The position numbers and the translations under genes were made by a program. The notes under the pieces were generated by a model. The model had not been told where the DNA came from. It saw nothing but the letters and a program-made list of their open reading frames with translations, and ran no database searches. This document shows positions 17,663 to 26,488 of a stretch of DNA of 64,000 nt, piece after piece (position 1 is the first letter of the stretch; every line of letters starts with the position of its first letter). Source of the DNA: Tenacibaculum skagerrakense. Lineage in GTDB: Bacteria > Bacteroidota > Bacteroidia > Flavobacteriales > Flavobacteriaceae. Location of the stretch: positions 558,001-622,000 of the forward strand of contig NZ_SLXM01000001.1 in NCBI RefSeq assembly GCF_004345825.1, written 5' to 3'.

Positions 17663-19615
17663 TTATCTGTTGAATGGATACTCACTTATCCAATGGAAAC
17701 CTCTATTTATTAAAAGAAAATCATCTTTTCCTAATTTTCTTGTTTCAACAGAAATAGTGTCTTTATTGTTGATAAACTTGAAATCGAATTTATCTTCTGA
17801 CTTAGTATAGTTCATGGTAAAATTATCGCCTTTTCCTCTGTAGGGAGAAAATTTGATTTTTTTGTTTGTTGTATCAATTTCAGTTTTATAAGAAATTCTT
17901 TGTTTATTCATTTTTCTTACCTGAGCAGATCCTTGTCTTTCAAAAACAAGATATTTCCATAATTGTTTACTCTTGTAATGGGTTAAAGTATCTCCATTAA
18001 TTACATGATTTGTAATTTCATATGCACCATATAATTTTGATTTAGGTGCATCACTCCCATATGTTTTTTTAGCTTCTAAAGTATTGTAAAAACCATAGCC
18101 TAAAGAATAAATTAGTACAAAGGCTTTTATTAATTTAAAACTTATGTCAAGAGGTTTTTTAAATATAGGACGTTTAATAACTGTTAATCCTTCTATTGTT
18201 TTACTTGAAAATAAGAATGTAAATAGCTTTTGAATATCTCTAGACAACAAGAATAAAGTCATTAATACTAAATGAGTTGAAAGTAATTTAACTGGTACAT
18301 CATAAAAATAATTTACAGCCATTACATTCATAGCAGTCATTAATGTAATGATAGCACCAAAAGTTAATGTTCTTCTAAATAGTAGTAATCCAGCGAGCAC
18401 TTCTGCGATTCCCATAAACATGTTATAACCCTGTGAAAATCCTAAGAAAGTCCACGCTAATCCCATTGGAGATGATTCACTGTAAGGTTGAAATAATCGA
18501 TAAAAGCTTGGTTGAGAGAATTGTAATTGGATTACCTTAATTAAACCATAGCTAATTAACATTAAACCAACATAATATCTAACTGCCGCTGTTAACCAAT
18601 AGTACAGCTTTTTGTAATTAGCACTTTTCTTGTCAACTAAGGACCATATTACAGTACTTACAGTAGCTATGAAAAATACAACGAACATAATTACGTAATC
18701 ATAAGTTGTATCTCCACTTCCATTAGTAAATGTTGTTATATCATAAGGAAGGTGTAGGATATTTTTTCCTACCCAAGGGATGAATTTATGCAGTAATTCA
18801 TTCGGGTAACTCATTAAACTACTCCAAAAAGGATAAGCCCCATTGTTTTGAAAAATAATAAATAAAAGGAAGTAAATGAATGAAAAACGGAATCCTATTA
18901 ATTGGGTTTTAGACCAGCCATCTTCATTTTTTGAAGAAATGTTTGTCATTAAAGAAAATGCTAGAATCAGTAGATATACAATTACAATAAAAGGTCCAAT
19001 TCCTGAAATAGATCCTGTACTTTGAGAAATACCACTACCAGTCATCAACAAAGAATATTTTCCATCTACTTTATCATTACTAGTTGAAATTGTAAATTCT
19101 TTTACTCTATAAGGTTTTCCTTTAGAAATACCCAGACTCCATTCAGGTAATAAATTATCTACTATTTTTGTTTCAAAACTGGAGTTTTTTATTTTAACTG
19201 GCTGAAATTCTCCATTTTCATCTTCGATATACAGTTCAAATTTGTCAAAATAAAATTTTCCGTTCTTGTAGCAAAGCGCTCCAAAATTTAGCTTTTCAGA
19301 ATCTTTATTAATCGTTCCTTGAATAGTATACTGTTGCCATTTACTAGATGTAATTGGTCTGTCTTCCATATTATCAAAGAACCCTCTCCCTGCGCCTTCT
19401 TTATTGTCAACTCTCGCCCAAAGACCAGTTTTTGCCTTTTTATCAGTAGTTTCTACTTTCGCAAATGCTGTTAACTTAAACTTTTTTACACTATCAGTTT
19501 TAATTTTAATAACTTGACTAAATGGAGCCCAGTCTCTTGAAATTTGATTAATGGATTGTGCGTTACTTGATAGATTGATTATTATAGCAATTACAGCTAA
19601 AATTAACTTTTTCAT
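17663..19615 (-). CDS. Exported/membrane protein: N-terminal ligand-binding-like domain plus DoxX-like membrane region
   Basis: Signal peptide (to SSNAQ, residue 20), then about 175 residues resembling a carbohydrate-binding/galactose-binding beta-sandwich (FKLTAFAKVETTDKKAKTGLW, FDKFELYIEDENGEF, NSSFE). From about 205 there are roughly eight or nine hydrophobic segments with DoxX/DoxD-like character (YYVGLMLISYGLIKVIQLQF, GIAEVLAGLLLFRR). A soluble C-terminal domain of about 130 residues (about 520-650, ending NRGFHWISEYPFNR) follows. Such a composite is unusual and I do not recognise a named family for the whole. It may sense or bind something in the periplasm and couple it to a redox or membrane function; this is inference. 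Confidence 0.75.
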   Translation of the reverse strand: MKKLILAVIAIIINLSSNAQSINQISRDWAPFSQVIKIKTDSVKKFKLTAFAKVETTDKKAKTGLWARVDNKEGAGRGFFDNMEDRPITSSKWQQYTIQGTINKDSEKLNFGALCYKNGKFYFDKFELYIEDENGEFQPVKIKNSSFETKIVDNLLPEWSLGISKGKPYRVKEFTISTSNDKVDGKYSLLMTGSGISQSTGSISGIGPFIVIVYLLILAFSLMTNISSKNEDGWSKTQLIGFRFSFIYFLLFIIFQNNGAYPFWSSLMSYPNELLHKFIPWVGKNILHLPYDITTFTNGSGDTTYDYVIMFVVFFIATVSTVIWSLVDKKSANYKKLYYWLTAAVRYYVGLMLISYGLIKVIQLQFSQPSFYRLFQPYSESSPMGLAWTFLGFSQGYNMFMGIAEVLAGLLLFRRTLTFGAIITLMTAMNVMAVNYFYDVPVKLLSTHLVLMTLFLLSRDIQKLFTFLFSSKTIEGLTVIKRPIFKKPLDISFKLIKAFVLIYSLGYGFYNTLEAKKTYGSDAPKSKLYGAYEITNHVINGDTLTHYKSKQLWKYLVFERQGSAQVRKMNKQRISYKTEIDTTNKKIKFSPYRGKGDNFTMNYTKSEDKFDFKFINNKDTISVETRKLGKDDFLLINRGFHWISEYPFNR

Positions 19616-19699
19616 ATTTGAATTTGGTTTGATTAATTGTAAATGAATTCGATGAATTTATTCAGCGGCAATTTATTAAAACTAAATTGATTGTAAAAT

Positions 19700-22186
19700 T
19701 TAGAATGGATAGTTTATACCGATGTTGTAAACAGCGCTAGAAAATCCAAAGTTTTGAAACCACCTCTTGTCTGCTAAATAAGGTTCTCTTAGCTTGAATC
19801 CTAAATCTAAACGAGCAACTAAAAACTTAAAATCGTAACGAATACCGAAACCTGTTCCCACAGCCATATCGGTTAGAGACTTTAATCCAGAGAAACGAGA
19901 TTCTCCATCTACTAAAGATGAGTTGGTAATATCCCAAATATTTCCAGCATCCATAAAAATGGCACTTTTTAAGTTTCCTGCAATATCAAATCGATATTCA
20001 AAAGAAGTTAAAAACTTTAAACTACCAATATTATACTCTAAACCAGGTTGTCTTCTACCGGGACCTAAGTCGTATGTTCTCCATGCTCTAATATCATTAG
20101 AACCTCCTGCAAAATAACTTCTAGAAAACGGAATAGCAGAATTGTCATAGGTTATAATAGCTCCTAGAAGAGTTCTATGTGCGATTACATTATTTTGACC
20201 TAAATCCCAAAACTTCTTATATTCAATATCGGTTTTAAAATATTGAGCTATAGGAATCTTAAAAACAGTTTTTTGATCGTTTTGATTGGTTTGATTTGAT
20301 AACAAACCCATTACATTTCCGGAATTGGCTATTCTTAACCTAAAATAGGAAAAATCATTGTCTTTAATGTTTACTTGATTATTGTAGGTGAATGCATACG
20401 CTATTTCAGGAATTAAGAAGTCAGAAGTAATAATCGAATATCGATTTAAAATATTTAAGTTGTCTCGATATTCTTCAGGATTTGATGCTAGAAAGCTTGA
20501 GTCGGTCAAAATATTTTCCATAAAGCGGACTATATTTTGGTTTTCTGATGGAGTGTTTTCAGGAAGTGTAAAGTTAGGATTAGCATTATCAATTTCCACT
20601 AACTTAGCATATTCCGAGCTGTAAATAGTAAAGTAATTGTCTACATTCAGGTTTCTAACATATTGTGCATTTAGCAACTCTAATTGAATTGATTTACGTT
20701 CGTTGAAATTCCATCGGTAATCGATTCCAACAGAGATGTTCTGTTTGTCCAGTGCAATATTTTTTTGAATATTTAACCCTGAAGAAAAAGTAGTTCTAGG
20801 CTGCATACTTTTTGGAACTAGCTTGTGTAGTCCAAAAGGAACCATAAATCTTGGCACTTCTAAAGTAGCATTGGTACCAATTTCCCAACCAGGTCCGTTT
20901 CTGGAGTTAAAATATCCACCAGAAAAAGAAAGTTTAAAAATTTCTGCACCTTTAAATGTATTTCTATTGGTAACTGAAAACTTCGCTGAAATATCAAAGT
21001 TTCGAATATTTGATCTAGATAATTCTGTTTCAACACCAATAGTATACTTTTCTCTTGGAGTCAAAAATATATTTGCTTCTAAAGATTCTTCTTCGTTACC
21101 ATAAGGGTTATATCGTATTGAAGTAGATTTAAAATTTCGCAAACCTCTTAAATGAGTTTGAGTCAAGGTTCTTAAGGAGTCTGTATAAACTTGGTTAGGT
21201 TGTATAAAGATAGATTGACTTAAATATTTAGGATTATACTTTATTTTTTTGTGTGCATAAAAGTTAATTCCATTGTAAGAAATAGAATCTAAATACGGTT
21301 CATTTCTTTGTGCATAAGTGTAATCGGTATAAATGTTTATGTTTTTTATTTTTTGAATTTTGAAGGGTTTTGAAACATAATCACCATCCTGTTCCACCAA
21401 TCTATCTAAAATGCCAAGTTCAACTTTTGTTTTCTGATAATTTTGTAGCGTATCATTAACAAATTCAATATAGTTTTCATTAAAATGAAAAACTCCTTTA
21501 TTTCTAAATAACTTCACCAATCGATTTGCTTCATTAACAAAACTCTGATTTTTGTATTGATCTCCTACTTTTAAGAAACTTTTGTCTTTCTGAGTAGCGT
21601 AAATTGAATCTAATACTTTAGATCTAATATTTACAGAAATTGAATCTAAAAATGATGGTTTGTTTTTTTCAACGAAATAAGAAACGGTTCCTTTTTTATA
21701 TGCAACAGAATCTTTTTTAGACCATACTTTAGCTCTAAAGTATCCTTCTGTTAAGAAATAGTTTTCTAAATTTTGAACAGTTTTATTCGTTTTTTTATCA
21801 TTGATTATTACTGGAGCTTGCCCGTTATTTAAATACCATTGATTTAAACCAATAAAGGTGTTAGCAACCGCTATACTTTGTTTTTCAGAAAAAATGTCTT
21901 TAAATAAATTATACCATTTTGGGTGATTTACTTTCCACTCTTCTACATCTTGAGATCCTTTAGGGTTTCCTAAATTGTAAAAGTATAATGATAAAGGAAG
22001 TGCTCCCAAAACACGAACATTTCTTCGTTGTAATAACAGTTCATTTAATTTTTCATCATTTTGCTGAACGTTATCTATCGTGATTGTATTTTTAGTAAGT
22101 AATAATTCGTTTTCAGGTACATGTTTAATAGTGTTACATGAACTTAAGATCAGTATAAATAAAAAATAAAAAGAAAGTTTTTTCAT
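19700..22186 (-). CDS. BamA/TamA-family outer membrane lipoprotein
   Basis: Lipobox LSSC (Cys17 from the chosen start at 22186; an in-frame ATG at 22204 would add six residues) shows that the protein is lipidated, the hallmark of the Bacteroidota TamL-like branch. POTRA-like repeats occupy about 20-400 and a C-terminal 16-strand Omp85 barrel about 420-828 (SYFAGGSNDIRAWRTYDLGPG contains the conserved RxWR/GSNDIRAW motif; the chain ends in aromatic residues ...GINYPF). It probably inserts or assembles outer membrane or secreted proteins. It is divergent from an RNA methyltransferase gene. No tamB is adjacent here, so the exact paralogue is uncertain. Confidence 0.9.
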   Translation of the reverse strand: MKKLSFYFLFILILSSCNTIKHVPENELLLTKNTITIDNVQQNDEKLNELLLQRRNVRVLGALPLSLYFYNLGNPKGSQDVEEWKVNHPKWYNLFKDIFSEKQSIAVANTFIGLNQWYLNNGQAPVIINDKKTNKTVQNLENYFLTEGYFRAKVWSKKDSVAYKKGTVSYFVEKNKPSFLDSISVNIRSKVLDSIYATQKDKSFLKVGDQYKNQSFVNEANRLVKLFRNKGVFHFNENYIEFVNDTLQNYQKTKVELGILDRLVEQDGDYVSKPFKIQKIKNINIYTDYTYAQRNEPYLDSISYNGINFYAHKKIKYNPKYLSQSIFIQPNQVYTDSLRTLTQTHLRGLRNFKSTSIRYNPYGNEEESLEANIFLTPREKYTIGVETELSRSNIRNFDISAKFSVTNRNTFKGAEIFKLSFSGGYFNSRNGPGWEIGTNATLEVPRFMVPFGLHKLVPKSMQPRTTFSSGLNIQKNIALDKQNISVGIDYRWNFNERKSIQLELLNAQYVRNLNVDNYFTIYSSEYAKLVEIDNANPNFTLPENTPSENQNIVRFMENILTDSSFLASNPEEYRDNLNILNRYSIITSDFLIPEIAYAFTYNNQVNIKDNDFSYFRLRIANSGNVMGLLSNQTNQNDQKTVFKIPIAQYFKTDIEYKKFWDLGQNNVIAHRTLLGAIITYDNSAIPFSRSYFAGGSNDIRAWRTYDLGPGRRQPGLEYNIGSLKFLTSFEYRFDIAGNLKSAIFMDAGNIWDITNSSLVDGESRFSGLKSLTDMAVGTGFGIRYDFKFLVARLDLGFKLREPYLADKRWFQNFGFSSAVYNIGINYPF

Positions 22187-22356
22187 TAACTTTACGCCTC
22201 GCATTTAGTCTTTTAATTTTGGGCTAGTTTTAACTGTAGTAAGTCTAGAAAAGCTAGAAATTACCGTTGTTATAAGTGAGTTTTATTACACACCCAAAAA
22301 TAACTGATTTGTCAAAAATACCATTTTTATGGTTAAGTGCTGTTAAAAAACTGCCA

Positions 22357-23091
22357 ATGAGTTTATCCAAAAATCAAACCAAACTAATTAATAGTTTACG
22401 ACAAAAAAAATACCGACAAGAATACGGCTTATTTGTAGCTGAAGGAATAAAAGTAGTGAATGAACTTTTAAATTCTAATTTAGAGATTGAGCAGTTATTT
22501 GTAACAGAGCCTAATCTTGTTTCAATTAAAAACAGTAGCAAGGTTGTTTTAATTACGGCATCTGAACTTAAAAAAGTTAGTGCCTTTAAATCTCCGAATA
22601 AAGTTCTAGGGATTTTTAAAATTCCAAAAGAAAAAGAAGTAAAAGAGAAAGGAATAATTTTAGCCTTGGATACTATTAATGACCCTGGTAATTTAGGAAC
22701 TATTATTCGTTTGTGTGATTGGTTTGGTATACAAGAATTGGTCTGTTCTAAAGATACTGTTGATTGCTATAATCAAAAAGTAATACAATCTACTATGGGA
22801 TCTATTACAAGGGTACATATTGTATATACAGATTTAGTTGACTTTCTTAAGAACGCAACTATTCCAGTTTTCACAGCAGATATGAATGGGCAAAACGTTT
22901 ACAATGCTGATTTACCCAAAGAAGCTATTTTAGTTATGGGTAATGAAGCTAACGGAATTTCAGAAGCTGTTACTAGTGCAATACAACAAAAGCTAACTAT
23001 CCCAAGATTTGGTGATGTTCAAGAAACGGAAAGTTTAAATGTTGCAACCGCTACAGCAATCCTACTAAGTGAATTTAAAAGACGAACTTAA
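22357..23091 (+). CDS. TrmH/SpoU-family RNA 2'-O-methyltransferase
   Basis: SPOUT methyltransferase acting on rRNA or tRNA with SAM. The start at 22357 gives MSLSKNQTKLINSLRQKKYR, the usual N-terminal substrate-binding domain (about 1-85); the frame runs open to a GTG at 22276, but that extension does not resemble the family. The SPOUT core shows motif 1 DTINDPGNLGTIIRLCDWFG, motif 2 LVMGNEANGIS and motif 3 IPRFGDVQETESLNVATATAILL, the knot motifs. Target site not determined. Confidence 0.93.
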   Translation: MSLSKNQTKLINSLRQKKYRQEYGLFVAEGIKVVNELLNSNLEIEQLFVTEPNLVSIKNSSKVVLITASELKKVSAFKSPNKVLGIFKIPKEKEVKEKGIILALDTINDPGNLGTIIRLCDWFGIQELVCSKDTVDCYNQKVIQSTMGSITRVHIVYTDLVDFLKNATIPVFTADMNGQNVYNADLPKEAILVMGNEANGISEAVTSAIQQKLTIPRFGDVQETESLNVATATAILLSEFKRRT

Positions 23092-24323
23092 AAATGTGCT
23101 TCCATTTGATTTTTTTGAGAGAAAAACTCTAGTTCAGCATTTGATAAAGAAGAACTGGTTGATAAACTGTTTAAATAAGTTCTAATTTCTTGCGGATTAA
23201 TTGGCTCTATTTCTTCTTGCTTATGTAATTCTGGATAACAAGAAATAAAGAATTTTTGAACATGGGCAATTAGTTTTATTAAATCGTTGCAATACACAGA
23301 AGAGTTGTTAAACCCATTTTCTTTACTAAAACGATGCACTAATCGTCCTCCTTTACAAACTTCTTTCAATGGACATTCCATACACTGGTTAGAAAGTTTT
23401 TTTGTAAAATCATTAAAGTATAAGTTTCCTAAAGATGTGTTTTGAATATCATCGAAGTCATTATTTTTAATATTCAATCCGGTCTTAGTAAATCCATGTC
23501 CACAAGCTTTTAATGAATCGATAGCTTCAATTTCTCCATTGGTTTCAATTACTAGAACAGTAGATTCATTTTTGGTGTTTTCTTGAAGTCTCATTAAAGA
23601 ATTTAATAAGCCTAGGAATATGGGAATTTTAAATCGATTTTCGTCTTTTATCCAAATTTCAAATAATTCAATTAACCAATCAGCCATCGCTGTTTTATTT
23701 TTATCAAAAGGAAAATTATCATGTGTGTAATCTGGGATTAAAAAATTCACATAGCTTGCATTCATTTTTTTAAAGCTATTGTATATTTCTTGTGGACTTT
23801 CTTCAATGTTGATAACACAAGCAATATCAGCAAAATCCATTTCTTTTCTTAACAATTTAGCACTTTTAAATACGTCATCATAACTTCCATTTCCTTTATG
23901 ATCAACCCGATACATATCATGTGCTTTTTTTGTTCCGTCAACACTTATACTAGGAGAAATATTTAATTTTTTAAATAATGTAATCCACTCTTTATCTAAT
24001 AAAACGCCATTGGTTTGTAAGTCAAAATAAAAAGATACATTCGGTAATTCTTGTTGTATTTTCTCAACTTTATTCATAAAGTCAACATAAAAACTTTTAG
24101 GAGCTAGTAGAGGTTCACCACCATGAAATATAAAAGAGAATTCTTTTTTATTGTATTTCTGTATGTAGTTTTTGGTTTTGTTTATGATTTGATCTACAGT
24201 TTCACTAGCCATGAATTTTGGCTGCTTTTTATAGGTAGTGTCTCCTAAGTTGTACATAAAACAGTAAGAACAATTTAGATTACATCTACTGGCTATTTTT
24301 AATGCTAAAGAATTAAAGTTCAT
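23088..24323 (-). CDS. Radical SAM/SPASM peptide maturase
   Basis: The CxxxCxxC cluster is Cys14, Cys18 and Cys21 (CNLNCSYC), with GGEP at 68-71 for SAM binding. A SPASM region holds Cys274, Cys314, Cys317, Cys323 and Cys345; the pattern CPLKEVCKGGRLVHRFS...SVYC resembles the FxsB/cyclophane-forming branch of peptide-modifying radical SAM enzymes, and resemblance to sulfatase maturases is an alternative. The gene directly follows a 74-residue double-glycine peptide gene on the same strand (78 bp gap), which is its likely substrate. No transporter or peptidase gene is nearby. Expected chemistry is a C-C or C-X crosslink in the peptide; the actual product is unknown. Confidence 0.85.
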   Translation of the reverse strand: MNFNSLALKIASRCNLNCSYCFMYNLGDTTYKKQPKFMASETVDQIINKTKNYIQKYNKKEFSFIFHGGEPLLAPKSFYVDFMNKVEKIQQELPNVSFYFDLQTNGVLLDKEWITLFKKLNISPSISVDGTKKAHDMYRVDHKGNGSYDDVFKSAKLLRKEMDFADIACVINIEESPQEIYNSFKKMNASYVNFLIPDYTHDNFPFDKNKTAMADWLIELFEIWIKDENRFKIPIFLGLLNSLMRLQENTKNESTVLVIETNGEIEAIDSLKACGHGFTKTGLNIKNNDFDDIQNTSLGNLYFNDFTKKLSNQCMECPLKEVCKGGRLVHRFSKENGFNNSSVYCNDLIKLIAHVQKFFISCYPELHKQEEIEPINPQEIRTYLNSLSTSSSLSNAELEFFSQKNQMEAHF

Positions 24324-24356
24324 GGTTGAAAAGTGTTTAGTATTCGATTGATTTTT

Positions 24357-24385
24357 AACAAGGGAATTGTTACAATTCCCTTGTT
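24357..24385. repeat. 29-bp near-perfect palindrome between peptide and maturase genes
   Basis: Arms AACAAGGGAATTGT and ACAATTCCCTTGTT (14 bp each) separated by one base. Neither strand has a following T tract, so it is more likely an mRNA-processing or partial-termination stem-loop that lowers maturase expression relative to the precursor than a standard terminator. Confidence 0.7.
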
Positions 24386-24401
24386 GTGATTCTTATTTGT
24401 A

Positions 24402-24626
24402 TTAGAATCTTAATTTCTCTTCCTCTTTTTCCGCAATAGCAATACATCTTTGTAGTTTATCACTCCAAACTTGACCGTATGGGCATCTTCCGCCACCACC
24501 ACTAGTTGGGTAATAAATTACATCATCATCAGTTGGAATTGCTCCTCCTTTAATAAGAGATAAATCGTTAAGTTGGTTATTTGAAAATTTCTCTAATCCT
24601 TTTGGTAAAAAAAATGATTTTTTCAT
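24402..24626 (-). CDS. GG-leader precursor peptide (putative RiPP)
   Basis: 74 residues. The leader (MKKSFFLPKGLEKFSNNQLN ... LIKGG) ends in Gly27-Gly28, the double-glycine site used by C39 peptidases. The core carries a YYPTSGGGGRCPYGQVWSDK stretch with Cys48, Trp54 and Cys61 and an acidic tail. Its position immediately upstream of a radical SAM/SPASM gene marks it as a ribosomally made, post-translationally modified peptide; Tyr, Trp and Cys residues are plausible modification sites. It is small but its composition, leader and context make it convincing. Confidence 0.75.
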   Translation of the reverse strand: MKKSFFLPKGLEKFSNNQLNDLSLIKGGAIPTDDDVIYYPTSGGGGRCPYGQVWSDKLQRCIAIAEKEEEKLRF

Positions 24627-25137
24627 TTCAGTAAAATTTAGTTTTCTGCTTACTCTTTTTAGATTTTAGTTAAATACTACATTTTCAGCTTCCTGTAGAT
24701 ATTTAAACTTTGGTTACCGTTTATCTGGCAATAAACTGGTGTTGTTGCGAAATGTGCCAGCATTTCTTAACCTATAATTGGGTTATTTATAACTATATAA
24801 ACAACTGTAAAATTTTGTTACCCTATTTGGATGAAAAAAGCGTATTATTTTTTTGATAACACGTTACTGTAAATCTTTTATGCCTTATGCTTTATGTTTT
24901 AGGTTGATTAGATGGTTGCAAATATTTAATCAATTGTAAAAAGAAAGAAGATGTAAGTGTTCTTATTTATAAAAAATGGGGGTATTTTTTGGAAAAAGTA
25001 ACTTATAAAAAGTAGTTGTAAGTAGCTATTGTTTAGTTCTTTATTTTAAGTATAAGAAATAAAAAAACTCACTATTTTTAAAGAGAATAGAGAGTTTTAA
25101 AATTGTAAATAATATTTTTTAGAGTGTGGTTAGTCTT
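24627..25137. other. 511-bp intergenic region upstream of the peptide gene
   Basis: Very AT-rich. No frame here looks coding. It should hold the promoter of the precursor peptide; I found no good TAnnTTTG match close to the start. The distal end has the terminator of the dNK gene (25064-25098). Confidence 0.5.
25064..25098 (-). terminator. Terminator after stand-alone dNK
   Basis: 13-bp stem AAAACTCACTATT / AATAGAGAGTTTT with one A-A mismatch, 9-nt loop, T run on the minus strand. Confidence 0.7.
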
Positions 25138-25752
25138 TTAAAATAAACCATTTATTTGAGCATCAATTCTGTCAATTATATACCCTAAATCTTCTGGTTT
25201 ATCAACAAAATCAAGCTTATCTACTTCTATGATTAATAATTTTCCTTTGTTATAAGTGCTTATCCAAGCTTCGTAACGCTCATTTAATCGACTTAAATAA
25301 TCAATGCTAATAGAGCTTTCGTAATCACGGCCTCTTTTATGAATTTGCCCAACAAGTGTCGAGATATCTGCACGTAAATAAATTAACAAGTCAGGAGGTG
25401 TAACCAGATTTTCCATCAATTCAAATAACGAAGAGTAATTACTGTAATCTCTATTCGTCATCAAACCCATTGCGTGTAAGTTTGGAGCAAATATGTGAGC
25501 GTCTTCGTAAATGGTTCTATCTTGAATTATAGCTTTACCAGTTTGACGCAGTTCTAAAATTTGACGAAATCTACTATTCAAAAAGTAGACTTGTAAATTA
25601 AAAGACCATCGTTCCATTTCACTATAGAAATCATCTAAATATGGGTTTTCATCTACCGACTCAAAATGAGGATCCCAATGATAGTGTTTTGCTAATAGTT
25701 TAGTTAGTGTAGTTTTACCAGCTCCAATATTTCCTGCGATTGCTATGTGCAT
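25138..25752 (-). CDS. Deoxynucleoside kinase
   Basis: 204-residue salvage kinase that phosphorylates deoxynucleosides. The P-loop GNIGAGKTT is at 7-15, followed by FESVDENPYLDDFYSEMERW (substrate cleft), the DRT motif in IIQDRTIYEDAHIF and the lid segment KRGRDYE. It is paralogous to the kinase half of the folK fusion at 8290-9429. Within the family, dAdo/dGuo preference is common for this form, but specificity cannot be read here. A perfect TAATTTTG box lies 22 bp upstream. Confidence 0.92.
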   Translation of the reverse strand: MHIAIAGNIGAGKTTLTKLLAKHYHWDPHFESVDENPYLDDFYSEMERWSFNLQVYFLNSRFRQILELRQTGKAIIQDRTIYEDAHIFAPNLHAMGLMTNRDYSNYSSLFELMENLVTPPDLLIYLRADISTLVGQIHKRGRDYESSISIDYLSRLNERYEAWISTYNKGKLLIIEVDKLDFVDKPEDLGYIIDRIDAQINGLF

Positions 25753-25773
25753 ACATCATAGTTTTAAGGCAGT

Positions 25774-25781
25774 CAAAATTA
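25774..25781 (-). promoter_or_regulatory. -7 element for dNK
   Basis: TAATTTTG on the minus strand, a perfect TAnnTTTG match, 21 nt from the start codon. Confidence 0.55.
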
Positions 25782-25807
25782 CATATAATTTTCAATTATT
25801 TTTAAGT

Positions 25808-26488
25808 TTAGCAAGTTAATTTGTAACCATAACCTCTGATGTTAATAATTTCAACTGAAGGATCTTTTTTTAATTTCTTTCTTAATTTAGAAATAAATAC
25901 ATCCATGCTTCGGGCATTAAAGAAGTCATCATTTCCCCAAAGTTTGTTCAAAATAAATGTTCTGTCTAAAACTTCATTCTTTTTTTCTGATAGATAATAT
26001 AGGAGTTCACACTCTCTGTGTGTTAAAAGCTCGGTGTCGTTTTTATAATGTAGTTTTTGTTTTTCGTAATTCAAGATAAACTCGCCTATTGGAATTTTCT
26101 CTAGATTTCGTTTTAAACTGACACGATCTAATAAATTGTAAACTCTTACAATGAGCTCTTCCATAGAAAATGGTTTTTTTAGATAATCGTTACCTCCATG
26201 TTGAAATCCATCAATTACATCTTTAGTTTGCGATTTAGCTGTAAGAAAAATAATAGGTATTGTACTATTTTCTTGTCGTATTTCTTTGGCTAATGTAAAC
26301 CCATCTTTCTTTGGCATCATTACATCTAGTACCAAAATTTCAGGCTGTTCTTTTTCAAATAATTCATAAGCTTCTTCACCGTTTAAAGCATGAATTACTT
26401 CAAAGTTTCGAGTTTCTAAACTCTCTTTTACTATTTGTCCTAAACTAGGCTCGTCTTCAGCCAATAATAATTTTATCTTTCTACTCAT
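25808..26488 (-). CDS. OmpR/PhoB-family response regulator
   Basis: Receiver domain (1-120) with phospho-acceptor Asp55 in LVLDVMMPK, switch Thr83 and Lys105 before Pro106, then a winged-helix DNA-binding domain (about 135-226; LTHRECELLYYLSEKKNEVL, RSMDVFISKLRKKL, IRGYGYKL). It overlaps the upstream histidine kinase gene by 8 bp, so they form one operon. It resembles the RprY type of Bacteroidota. Members of this family bind tandem direct repeats with about 10-bp period, which is exactly what lies in the divergent promoter region at 28137-28165. Confidence 0.95.
   Translation of the reverse strand: MSRKIKLLLAEDEPSLGQIVKESLETRNFEVIHALNGEEAYELFEKEQPEILVLDVMMPKKDGFTLAKEIRQENSTIPIIFLTAKSQTKDVIDGFQHGGNDYLKKPFSMEELIVRVYNLLDRVSLKRNLEKIPIGEFILNYEKQKLHYKNDTELLTHRECELLYYLSEKKNEVLDRTFILNKLWGNDDFFNARSMDVFISKLRKKLKKDPSVEIINIRGYGYKLTC

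Noticed and set aside
22276..22356. Upstream GTG start extending the TrmH-type methyltransferase
   Set aside because: The added 27 residues do not resemble the family and cover the divergent promoter region; the ATG at 22357 gives the normal N-terminus.
24357..24385. Rho-independent terminator between precursor peptide and radical SAM gene
   Set aside because: No T tract follows the stem on either strand; kept as a stem-loop of unknown role.
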